NCBI RefSeq assembly: GCF_001012825.1 | Contig: NZ_LCZJ02000037.1 | Location: 17,637 to 81,636 of the forward strand | Direction: 5' to 3' | Source: Paenibacillus etheri | GTDB taxonomy: Bacteria; Bacillota; Bacilli; Paenibacillales; Paenibacillaceae | DNA: 64,000 bases | Shown here: positions 18,131 to 25,541 of the stretch, piece by piece | Layout: each line of letters opens with the position of its first letter | How positions within the stretch are numbered: position 1 is the stretch's first letter | The notes under the pieces: generated by a model | What the model was told of the DNA's origin: nothing | Database searches by the model: none | Seen by the model: only the letters and a program-made list of their open reading frames with translations | Program-made: the position numbers and the translations under genes

Positions 18131-19009
18131 ATGAAAGGTATTATTCTCGCTGGAGGAAGCGGTACGCGCCTCTATCCGCTTACAATGGTAACCAGTAAAC
18201 AACTGTTGCCGATTTATGATAAGCCAATGATCTATTATCCTCTATCCACATTAATGCTAGCAGGCATTAAAGACATACTAATCATCTCAACCCCTGAGGA
18301 TACGCCACGTTTTCAAAATCTGCTCGGCGATGGATCACAATTTGGTATTTCTCTACAATACATTGTACAACCTAGCCCTGATGGATTGGCTCAAGCCTTT
18401 ATTTTGGGCGAAGAATTCATTGGTGACGACTCCGTTGCCATGGTCTTGGGCGATAACATTTATTATGGAAATGGAATGACCAAGCTTTTGAAGCAAGCCG
18501 CTACTAAGGAACATGGTGCAACAGTATTCGGATATCATGTGCAAGATCCAGAGCGTTTTGGCGTTGTTGAGTTTGATGGAAACGGCAAAGTGCTGAGTGT
18601 GGAAGAAAAGCCGGAACATCCTAAATCGAACTATGCCATTACTGGCTTGTATTTTTACGATAACCGGGTAGTTTCGCTGGCTAAGGAAGTAACGCCTTCC
18701 AGTCGAGGAGAGCTTGAGATTACCTCAATTAATGAAGCTTACTTGAAAATAGGCGAGCTTGATGTCGCATTACTGGGACGTGGCTTCACCTGGCTTGATA
18801 CCGGAACTCATCAGAGTCTGGTCGACGCGACCAATTTTGTCCGTACGATTGAGGATCATCAAGGAATTAAGATTTCCGCTCCGGAAGAAATCGCATATAT
18901 TAACGGATGGATTACGAAGGAGCATCTGCTAGAGTGCGGGCAAAAACTGAGTAAAACTGGTTACGGTCAATACCTGATCAAAGTAGCCATCGGTAAAATT
19001 CAATATTAA
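18131..19009 (+). CDS. rfbA: Glucose-1-phosphate thymidylyltransferase (RmlA)
   Basis: First enzyme of dTDP-L-rhamnose synthesis: joins glucose-1-phosphate and dTTP to dTDP-glucose. The 292-residue length is standard. '[20 protein letters not shown]' is the nucleotide-binding signature, followed by '[20 protein letters not shown]'. 'VLGDNIYYG' contains the metal-binding aspartate, and '[20 protein letters not shown]' and '[13 protein letters not shown]' are hallmark RmlA motifs. A GGAGAG lies about twelve bases before the ATG, a slightly long spacing. It begins a two-gene unit with rmlC. The partner genes rmlB and rmlD are at the far left of the window on the opposite strand. Confidence 0.97.
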   Translation: MKGIILAGGSGTRLYPLTMVTSKQLLPIYDKPMIYYPLSTLMLAGIKDILIISTPEDTPRFQNLLGDGSQFGISLQYIVQPSPDGLAQAFILGEEFIGDDSVAMVLGDNIYYGNGMTKLLKQAATKEHGATVFGYHVQDPERFGVVEFDGNGKVLSVEEKPEHPKSNYAITGLYFYDNRVVSLAKEVTPSSRGELEITSINEAYLKIGELDVALLGRGFTWLDTGTHQSLVDATNFVRTIEDHQGIKISAPEEIAYINGWITKEHLLECGQKLSKTGYGQYLIKVAIGKIQY

Positions 19010-19026
19010 AGAACGGAGAGTGAACC

Positions 19027-19581
19027 ATGAAATTCACACCAACAGAACTAGAAGGAGTGCTTATTATAGAACCCGCTGTCTTTGGGGACCATCGAGGTTG
19101 GTTTATGGAAACCTTCAGTGAAGCCAAGTTTCAGGAACAAGGACTACAACTGCAATTTGTGCAGGACAATCATTCCTTTTCTGCCACCAATGGCACACTA
19201 CGTGGACTTCATTACCAAGTTAATCCCAAAGCGCAAACTAAACTTGTCCGTTGTACTAAGGGGGCGATTTTTGATGTAGCGGTGGATATTCGACGCGGGA
19301 GCCCGTCATATGGAAAATGGTTCGGCATTGAGCTTACCGCTGATAACAAGAAACAATTGCTTATTCCCAAGGGCTTTGCTCATGGATTTATGACTCTCAC
19401 AGATAACGTGGAAGTTCAGTACAAATGCGATGAGCTGTACGCACCGGAATGCGATGGCGGTATCCTATGGAATGATCCTGAGATTGGCATCAAATGGCCA
19501 ATTCATATTCAACCAGTGCTTTCTGCAAAGGATGAAGGTGCCCCACTGTTCAAAAATTCTTCGCATAATTTTGTATACTAA
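19027..19581 (+). CDS. rfbC: dTDP-4-dehydrorhamnose 3,5-epimerase (RmlC)
   Basis: Third enzyme of dTDP-L-rhamnose synthesis, a cupin-fold double epimerase. The 184-residue protein contains 'NGTLRGLHYQVNPKAQTKLV', which includes the active-site histidine, and 'GAIFDVAVDIRRGSPSYGKW' with the conserved aspartate. 'IPKGFAHGFMTL' and 'YKCDELYAPECDGGILWNDP' complete the family pattern. It starts 17 bases after rmlA with GGAGAG upstream, and a terminator follows immediately, so rmlA-rmlC is a closed unit. Confidence 0.97.
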   Translation: MKFTPTELEGVLIIEPAVFGDHRGWFMETFSEAKFQEQGLQLQFVQDNHSFSATNGTLRGLHYQVNPKAQTKLVRCTKGAIFDVAVDIRRGSPSYGKWFGIELTADNKKQLLIPKGFAHGFMTLTDNVEVQYKCDELYAPECDGGILWNDPEIGIKWPIHIQPVLSAKDEGAPLFKNSSHNFVY

Positions 19582-19588
19582 TTTTTGG

Positions 19589-19631
19589 AGTGCGTTCTGG
19601 CTACATAGCTGTAGTCTGGGGCGCTTTTTTT
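19589..19631 (+). terminator. Intrinsic terminator after rmlC
   Basis: An imperfect hairpin begins at AGTGCG (19589) and ends at GCGCTTTTTTT, with an inner CTACA/TGTAG stem (19601-19605 with 19610-19614) and a run of seven T. It closes the rmlA-rmlC unit and separates it from the ligase gene. Confidence 0.75.
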
Positions 19632-19771
19632 AATAGAGCCCCCATATAGTATCTAGATAAAGTTATTCATTTACATATAGTTATTAACATCATAGAATCT
19701 TAATACAGTAGCTCAATGATTAGCCGATATGCTAAAATATTGTCGTACCTACAGGAAAAGGAGATTATAAC

Positions 19772-22525
19772 GTGTCGAAACCAGTATACGGTAAAAACGC
19801 CGCTCAGTCGAGAAATGTTGAAAAGACAGCAAGTCCGATCTGGGCATTGGTTGTTGCTTTTATTTTATTTTTATGTTGGGCCCCATTTCAAGTGGGATTA
19901 TTTAACGGACAACAGTTAGACTTCGAGAAGCCTATATATGTGTCAGCACTGGTAAGTGGACTTTTGCTGCTAGTCTGCCTTGGCTTATACTACAAAAAGT
20001 TCAAACTAGATGAACAGAGGGACTTAGTAGCTTCAGCTTCAATATTACTGCCTCTGACTTATGCTCTATCATTGTTTGTCTCAGTTTCGCATTATATGGC
20101 GATGAATATGCTGTTTATTCAGAGCATGTATATTGCAGTCTTCATTATAGCCTTTTATCTCATGAAGCAAAAGCAAGTAAATGTTGTCATTCAAAATGCT
20201 ATATTAGCGATTGCATATTTCATAGTAGGTTTTGGACTCTTAAATTGGCTAGGTAGCAGTAAATTAGCTGGCGCTCTTGTGGGCTGGTTCTCAAACACTG
20301 TACGGAACGATATTTATTTAGATGCAGTTATGACTGACTCTAATGGACTTCGTCTGACTTCGATCTTTCAGTATGCGAATACATACGCTGCATTCTTAAT
20401 GGCCTTTCTCTTTGTAGCAATATTCGCGCTTATTCGCTCTAAAAAATGGTATGGAACCTTGACTCATGGCTTTATGTTAGTGCCCATCATTGTGTCGATC
20501 TTGTTAACCTTATCTCGCGGTGGCTTAGTCTTGCTACCTGTAGTATTCATACTTCTGCTTCTATTCCTAAAACCTGCACAGCAAATCCTTTGGATTCTGC
20601 TTCTAGGAGTTGCTGGAATTGTATCTTTGCTCATTACGACACCCGTAACTAATCTAGGAATAGAGTTAAACGCAAATTTCACTTCTTCTTCCGCTTTAAA
20701 AGGCTGGGCATATCTATTAGGAGCTTCACTAGTTGTAGCTGGCCTATCTTGGGTCATTCAGCGTTTTGTCGCTCCATGGTTGTATGCAAAACTAGAGAGT
20801 TGGTCGTCACGTAAAATGACAGGTCTTTGGATCCCACTCGGATCTGTTGCTCTAGTAGCTATTGTAGCTTTCTTACTTATCGGTACGAGTGCAAAAAGTA
20901 TCTTGCCTGATAATATGGAGACTCGTCTTGAGAACATCAACTTCCAGCAACATAGTGTTCTTGAGCGGATTACTTTTTATAAAGATGCGATGAAGGTAGT
21001 TAAGGATTATCCGATTCTTGGTGCTGGTGGTGGTGGATGGTCCTCATTATATGAGCACTATCAGAACAACCCTTATACCAGCCGCCAAGTGCATAACTTC
21101 TTTTTACAATACTTGATTGAGGTTGGGATCCTTGGTTTCATCGTATTTATGGGATTCATTTTGTATATTTTCTATAAATACATTCGTGGGTATGTGAAAC
21201 GGGATAAAAATGATTTTGAGAATGGTTTCTTTTATCTAATTATTGCTCTATCCATTCTTGTTCACAGTCTACTAGATTTCAATATGAGTTATGCCTTTAT
21301 GGGAATACTCGTCTTCCTTGGACTGGCGGGCATGGCAGTTGTCATGGATAGTAAACAGCTACGTAAGAGTTGGAATAAAACTGGTTTGCGGCTTGGATAT
21401 TTCGCAGTGCTCACATTAGGTACTGTATTCCTATTATTCCTTTCGATCAGCTATATTGGCTCTAGTAATGCTGCTCTAAAGGGTAAGAATCTGATTAGAG
21501 TAAGTACTTCATACGAAGAAATTAAAGCGCCGTTGGTTGAAGCTTTAAAAACCCGTCCTAATCATCCTGAATCCGCCATCTCCTTATCTGCTTTGGATAT
21601 GACGGTATTCAATCAAACGCAAGATGAGCAATTTCTTGAAGAGGCTCATAATGTATTAACTCGAGCACTAAAAGATGAGCCTTACAACAAATATCTTTTA
21701 GCTCAAATGGTGAGCTACTATGATTTAAAGGGGCAAAGTGATCTTGCATACAATGTTTACCTCGACAATGCTGATAAGTTCAATTGGGATATTAGTTGGT
21801 ATGATACTCTCATCAGCCGTTCCTTTGCATTAGGTCAGCAATCCCTTAACCAAAAGGATGAGACAAAGAAACAAGAGTATTTCAATGAAGCTCAAGAAGC
21901 ATACAATCACGTTCTTGCTGGAATAGAACATCTGAAGACTCTTCCACCAGAACAACTGCAAGGGCGTCCTTTCTCAGTAACGCCAACTATCGCTTTAAAC
22001 GTTGGTAAAATGCAACTTTTATCCGGACAAGAGGATGCAGCCAAGACAACTCTGAAACTTAATTCGGATCCTAATTACACGGATATAATGAATAACGAAA
22101 CTCCGTGGGATATAAATTGGTACAGTTCACTAATCAGCCGTTCATTTGATTTGGGGCAGGCAGCTTACGCACAACAAGATAATGCAGATAGAATAGAAAA
22201 CATGAAAGCGGGCTTTGTCGTTGGGATTTTGGCCTATAATCAGGTACTTGCGGATAATGATCCTTCGAAAACATTTACTCCGGATGTGACACTGAAGATA
22301 GCAAAAATGCAATATATGTCTGGACAGATTCAAAAAGCAATCTCCATCTTGAAACCGGCCTTAAGCCAAGATCTCGCAGATGCAACCAATCGTGAGATTT
22401 CTCGTTGGTACCTTGCTGCACTAACGAAAACTGGTGGCGAGGATCAGGCGATATACGATTCGCTGATCGCAGCTGATCCTGCGGAAGCAGCACAAGTTGA
22501 GGCCATTACAAATTCACAATTTTAA
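19772..22525 (+). CDS. O-antigen ligase/oligosaccharyltransferase-like membrane protein with TPR-like C-terminal domain
   Basis: A 917-residue protein. Residues about 25-560 hold a dozen or more transmembrane helices of the Wzy_C/O-antigen-ligase type, with the conserved 'LTLSRGGLVLLP' and, in the large loop, 'GGGGWSSLYEHYQ' and 'RQVHNFFLQYLIEVGILG', whose histidine is typical of the active site. Residues about 580-917 are soluble alpha-helical repeats, including two near-duplicate blocks around 'WYDTLISRSFALGQQSLNQK' and 'WYSSLISRSFDLGQAAYAQ', consistent with TPR-like repeats facing outside. S-layer oligosaccharyltransferases of Geobacillus (WsfB/WsbB type) have this ligase core, so transfer of the exported glycan to an S-layer or other surface protein is plausible. 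The start is GTG with AAAGGAG nearby. A decayed diverged copy of its 5' end lies 3.6 kb upstream. Confidence 0.88.
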   Translation: MSKPVYGKNAAQSRNVEKTASPIWALVVAFILFLCWAPFQVGLFNGQQLDFEKPIYVSALVSGLLLLVCLGLYYKKFKLDEQRDLVASASILLPLTYALSLFVSVSHYMAMNMLFIQSMYIAVFIIAFYLMKQKQVNVVIQNAILAIAYFIVGFGLLNWLGSSKLAGALVGWFSNTVRNDIYLDAVMTDSNGLRLTSIFQYANTYAAFLMAFLFVAIFALIRSKKWYGTLTHGFMLVPIIVSILLTLSRGGLVLLPVVFILLLLFLKPAQQILWILLLGVAGIVSLLITTPVTNLGIELNANFTSSSALKGWAYLLGASLVVAGLSWVIQRFVAPWLYAKLESWSSRKMTGLWIPLGSVALVAIVAFLLIGTSAKSILPDNMETRLENINFQQHSVLERITFYKDAMKVVKDYPILGAGGGGWSSLYEHYQNNPYTSRQVHNFFLQYLIEVGILGFIVFMGFILYIFYKYIRGYVKRDKNDFENGFFYLIIALSILVHSLLDFNMSYAFMGILVFLGLAGMAVVMDSKQLRKSWNKTGLRLGYFAVLTLGTVFLLFLSISYIGSSNAALKGKNLIRVSTSYEEIKAPLVEALKTRPNHPESAISLSALDMTVFNQTQDEQFLEEAHNVLTRALKDEPYNKYLLAQMVSYYDLKGQSDLAYNVYLDNADKFNWDISWYDTLISRSFALGQQSLNQKDETKKQEYFNEAQEAYNHVLAGIEHLKTLPPEQLQGRPFSVTPTIALNVGKMQLLSGQEDAAKTTLKLNSDPNYTDIMNNETPWDINWYSSLISRSFDLGQAAYAQQDNADRIENMKAGFVVGILAYNQVLADNDPSKTFTPDVTLKIAKMQYMSGQIQKAISILKPALSQDLADATNREISRWYLAALTKTGGEDQAIYDSLIAADPAEAAQVEAITNSQF

Positions 22526-22561
22526 AAAAAGAAAGAAACCATAAAAGCGCGCCACTGTAAT

Positions 22562-22587
22562 TGATATGCTCCCATCATAGTAGACAG
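22562..22587 (+). repeat. Left terminal inverted repeat of the IS3-family element
   Basis: Begins TGATATGCTCCC and extends to the GTAGACAGT block. It matches the complement of 24265-24290 with several mismatches in the middle, as usual for IS3-family ends. Confidence 0.85.
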
Positions 22588-22634
22588 TAGAAAAAACAAA
22601 AACTTCTACTGCTACAATGATGGGAGTTTTTCTA

Positions 22635-23324
22635 ATGTCTAAAAGAAGTCCAGCATCTTTAGAAGTAAAATTACATGTCGTACGGCTGTGCCTTGAGCAC
22701 AAGTCAAATCCAAACTATGAGGCAAAACAACGAGGTCTTAGTTCGCACACGGTTAGAGAATGGATTAGGAAATATAAAGCAGATGGTTTGGACGGGTTGA
22801 AGGAATCGAGAACATGGAAAACATACTCAAAGGAATTGAAACTAGCTGCTGTTAACGAAGTGTTGTCTGGCCGTTGCTCCGTTGAAGAGGTGACAAACAA
22901 GCATCATATTTCAAGCAGAAGTGTTTTGACAAAATGGATTACCAAGTATACTAATGAGATAGAATTGAAACCTACACATACAGGAAAAGGACTATCTCAT
23001 ATGAACAAAGGACGTAAAACAACTTTCGAAGAACGCATTGAAATTGCACAATATACCATGGCTAATGGATTGGATTATCAGAAAGCGATTGAAAAGTACG
23101 GAGTATCTTATCAGCAAGTTTACGCATGGGTTCGGAAATATCAAGTTGGCCGCGAGGAGGCTCTTCAGGACAATCGAGGTCGTAAAAAGCCTGTAGAAGA
23201 ACTAGATGAGCATGGCCGCCTTAAGCTACGGATTAAAGAGCTAGAAGCGCGAAATGAATATCTAGAGATGGAGAATGACTTCGCAAAAAAGTTGGCGGAG
23301 ATCAAGCGACGAAATACACGCTAA
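22635..23324 (+). CDS. IS3-family transposase OrfA (DNA-binding, helix-turn-helix)
   Basis: A 229-residue protein with two successive helix-turn-helix domains. The first has 'LEHKSNPNYEAKQRGLSSHT' and 'VREWIRKYKADGLDGLKES'; the second has 'NGLDYQKAIEKYGVSYQQVY' and 'AWVRKYQVGREEALQDNRGR'. A leucine-rich coiled segment ends it ('LKLRIKELEARNEYLEMEND'), used for oligomerisation with OrfAB. The two-HTH layout is typical of the IS150 group. An ATG at 22617 is also in frame, but the ATG at 22635 has GGGAG eight bases upstream and starts the conserved 'MSKRSPASLEVKLHVV', so I prefer it. OrfB follows in the -1 frame. Confidence 0.9.
   Translation: MSKRSPASLEVKLHVVRLCLEHKSNPNYEAKQRGLSSHTVREWIRKYKADGLDGLKESRTWKTYSKELKLAAVNEVLSGRCSVEEVTNKHHISSRSVLTKWITKYTNEIELKPTHTGKGLSHMNKGRKTTFEERIEIAQYTMANGLDYQKAIEKYGVSYQQVYAWVRKYQVGREEALQDNRGRKKPVEELDEHGRLKLRIKELEARNEYLEMENDFAKKLAEIKRRNTR
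23285..23291 (+). promoter_or_regulatory. Programmed -1 ribosomal frameshift site of the IS
   Basis: The heptamer A-AAA-AAG sits in the OrfA frame (codons AAA AAG within 'FAKKLAEI'). Slipping back one base enters the OrfB frame, which is open from here to its stop at 24199. This is the standard signal in the IS3 family for making the OrfAB fusion transposase. Confidence 0.85.
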
Positions 23325-23344
23325 CCCTTGTTCGGCAAGTAAAC

Positions 23345-24199
23345 TTGTATCAAGCGATTCAAGAACTGAACAAAGAAAAAGGTCACGCAATTACGAAGTT
23401 GTGTGCGTTAGCTGGGGTTGCTCGATCTGCCTATTACAAGTGGTTAAACTGGAAACCCTCTAGTATGGAACTTGAAATTTATGCGTTAGCCAAAGAAGTA
23501 AAGCTGCGTTATGACAAGCGAAAAGGGATACTTGGGTATCGCCAAATGCGCACGCAATTAAACCGAAAGCTCAAAAAGAAGTACAACAAAAAGCGTTATT
23601 ACCGAATTATGTGTGCTCTTGGGCTTAAAGCGGTCATTCGCAGAAAACGAGCAAGTTATGTGAAAGCTGCGGAGATTCATGTAGCTGAAAATGTAATGAA
23701 TCTTAACTTTGATGCCAATTCTCCTAATTTAAAATGGTGTACAGATGTGACAGAACTGAAGTATGGGAATGGGCGCAAAGCTTATTTGAGCGCCATTATT
23801 GATGTATATGATAATTCCATTGTCTCATGGGTATTAAGCCATTCCAACAACAATAAACTCGTGATGGATACGCTGAAAAGGGCTTACGCGAAGAATCCTG
23901 GCGTATCCCCTCTTTTACAAAGCGACAGAGGCTTCCAGTACACGTCTCATGAGTACAACCGACTTCATGTAAAATACGGATTTAAGAAAAGCATGTCTCG
24001 TGTGAGCCGATGTTTGGACAACCAACCTATTGAGCGTTTTTGGGGTACATACAAGTCAGAAAGCTATTATCTTACAAAGTATGACACCTATGATGATGTC
24101 CTCACAGAGGTTAGCAAATATATTCACTACTACAATAATTACCGCTACACAGATTGTTTGGATGGCTTGTCACCTAACGAATACCGACGAGCTGCATAA
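23345..24199 (+). CDS. IS3-family transposase OrfB (DDE integrase domain)
   Basis: The rve-type catalytic domain, 284 residues from the first possible start codon (TTG). An N-terminal HTH_21 region ('ILGYRQMRTQLNRKL') leads to the DDE triad: aspartate in 'WCTDVTELKYGNG', aspartate in 'LLQSDRGFQYTS', glutamate in 'NQPIERFWGTYKSE'. All catalytic residues and the C-terminal 'YIHYYNNYRYTDCLDGLSPN' are intact. There is no ribosome binding site at 23345 and the frame is open back to the slippery site at 23285, so it is almost certainly made as the OrfAB fusion by -1 frameshifting. Confidence 0.92.
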   Translation: MYQAIQELNKEKGHAITKLCALAGVARSAYYKWLNWKPSSMELEIYALAKEVKLRYDKRKGILGYRQMRTQLNRKLKKKYNKKRYYRIMCALGLKAVIRRKRASYVKAAEIHVAENVMNLNFDANSPNLKWCTDVTELKYGNGRKAYLSAIIDVYDNSIVSWVLSHSNNNKLVMDTLKRAYAKNPGVSPLLQSDRGFQYTSHEYNRLHVKYGFKKSMSRVSRCLDNQPIERFWGTYKSESYYLTKYDTYDDVLTEVSKYIHYYNNYRYTDCLDGLSPNEYRRAA

Positions 24200-24330
24200 C
24201 GAAGATACCTCAGCTCTGGCAATACGAACTGAGGTATCTAAACTAACTATTTTTGTTTTTTACACTGTCCACTTGACAGGGAGCACTTCAAATTACAGTG
24301 GCGCGCCTTTTTTCGATATATGAGATTTAC

Positions 24331-25218
24331 TTATAGTCCGACCTTAGCTGCTTCGCTCTCGACAAGCTCTTTCATATAACGAAGCAAGTCATCTTTAAGC
24401 TCCTCGTGTTGAAGTGCATAATGAATGGTAGTCTGGATAAAGCCCATTTTCTCACCCACATCATGACGTTTACCTTCAAAGTCATAGGCAATAATTCGTT
24501 CAACCTCGCTTAGACGTGCTATCGCATCTGTAAGTTGGATCTCTCCACCTACACCCACCTGCTGTTCTCCAAGCATATCGAAGATACGTGGAGTTAAAAT
24601 ATATCGTCCCAGAATAGCTAAGTTCGAAGGAGCCTCTTCTCTCATCGGCTTCTCTACTAGACGATTTGCCTTGTAGACACGTTCCGCCAAAGGCGAACCA
24701 TCTACCACACCATACCGTGATACTTCCTCCCACGGAACAGGCTGAACACCCACGATAGAAGATTTATACTCGTCATATATGTCAATCATCTGTTTGAGGC
24801 ACGGTTTGTCCGCTTCAACAATATCATCGCCGAGTAGGACAGCAAACGGTTCGTTTCCTATGAATTTACGTGCACACCAAATCGCATGTCCGAGACCTCT
24901 TGGCTCTTTTTGGCGGATATAATGGATATCAGCCATTTCAGAAGATTTGCGAACGGATTCAAGCAGCTCCCACTTCTGCTTCTCAGCCAAGTTAAATTCC
25001 AGTTCAAATGAGTTATCAAAGTGGTCTTCAATCGCACGTTTGCCTTTCCCCGTTACAATAATAATATCCTCGATCCCGGAAGCGACTGCTTCTTCAACAA
25101 TATATTGGATCGTTGGTTTATCTACAATCGGTAGCATTTCTTTAGGCATTGCTTTAGTTGCAGGTAAAAAACGAGTGCCGAGACCTGCGGCGGGAATAAT
25201 CGCTTTACGGATCTTCAT
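24331..25218 (-). CDS. galU: UTP-glucose-1-phosphate uridylyltransferase (GalU)
   Basis: Makes UDP-glucose from glucose-1-phosphate and UTP for cell-wall glycans, glycolipids and teichoic acids. The 295-residue protein has '[20 protein letters not shown]' with the nucleotide-binding signature, '[20 protein letters not shown]', 'AVLLGDDIV' for metal binding, and 'RLVEKP' for the sugar phosphate. The frame is open to 25239, but the ATG at 25218 has AGAAGGAG eight bases upstream. It is a single gene on the minus strand, convergent with the ligase gene. Together with the Rml enzymes it supplies nucleotide sugars to the glycosylation locus. Confidence 0.96.
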   Translation of the reverse strand: MKIRKAIIPAAGLGTRFLPATKAMPKEMLPIVDKPTIQYIVEEAVASGIEDIIIVTGKGKRAIEDHFDNSFELEFNLAEKQKWELLESVRKSSEMADIHYIRQKEPRGLGHAIWCARKFIGNEPFAVLLGDDIVEADKPCLKQMIDIYDEYKSSIVGVQPVPWEEVSRYGVVDGSPLAERVYKANRLVEKPMREEAPSNLAILGRYILTPRIFDMLGEQQVGVGGEIQLTDAIARLSEVERIIAYDFEGKRHDVGEKMGFIQTTIHYALQHEELKDDLLRYMKELVESEAAKVGL

Positions 25219-25471
25219 CACATTAACTCCTTCTATCATATACTCTTTTCAATTACATATCTGTAAGTACCCTAAAATGGCATATTTCTTTCAATTATAG
25301 CAGTTACAGCACATTTATGTCAGAGTGTTTGTTATATTTGTATATCTATTCCAATGAAATAAGAGGGCAGGAATTATAATCAATTATTGCTATTTTAAAT
25401 ACTTTGCTGCCCCCATAATATACTACTATTTAGTATATGCAAATTAGGATGAGGACGAGATCAATTCTGAA

Positions 25472-25521
25472 AAAAGGGCTAAGCAATACCAGCATCTACC
25501 TGGTAGTTACTTAGCCCTTTT
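25472..25521. terminator. Bidirectional intrinsic terminator downstream of the U32 peptidase gene
   Basis: AAGGGCTAAG (25474-25483) pairs with CTTAGCCCTT (25510-25519), with an inner TACCAG/CTGGTA pairing, and is flanked by A and T runs on both sides. For the minus-strand U32 gene it comes 20 bases after the stop. Confidence 0.85.
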
Positions 25522-25541
25522 TCTTCAACTCTTAACTCTTA

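Larger units (their letters stand above)
22562..24290 (+). mobile_element. Apparently intact IS3-family (IS150-like) insertion sequence
   Basis: The 1,729-base element is bounded by imperfect inverted repeats. The left end begins TGATATGCTCCC and the right end, read on the complement, begins TGAAGTGCTCCC; both continue with a GTxGACAGT block. A 3-base AAT duplication flanks it (22559-22561 and 24291-24293), typical of IS3-family transposition. It encodes OrfA and OrfB with a -1 frameshift site between them, and all three catalytic residues are present. The clean target duplication and intact frames indicate a recent insertion. Confidence 0.92.
22547..24312. terminator. Bidirectional terminator between ligase and galU, split by an IS insertion
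   Basis: GCGCGCCACTGTAA (22547-22560) and TTACAGTGGCGCGC (24293-24306) are exact reverse complements. Removing the IS and one copy of its 3-base target duplication rejoins them as a perfect 28-base palindrome. It has A-rich sequence on the ligase side and CTTTTTTCG on the galU side, which is what a shared terminator for convergent genes looks like. The IS has separated the arms by 1.7 kb, so the hairpin should no longer form efficiently. Confidence 0.8.
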
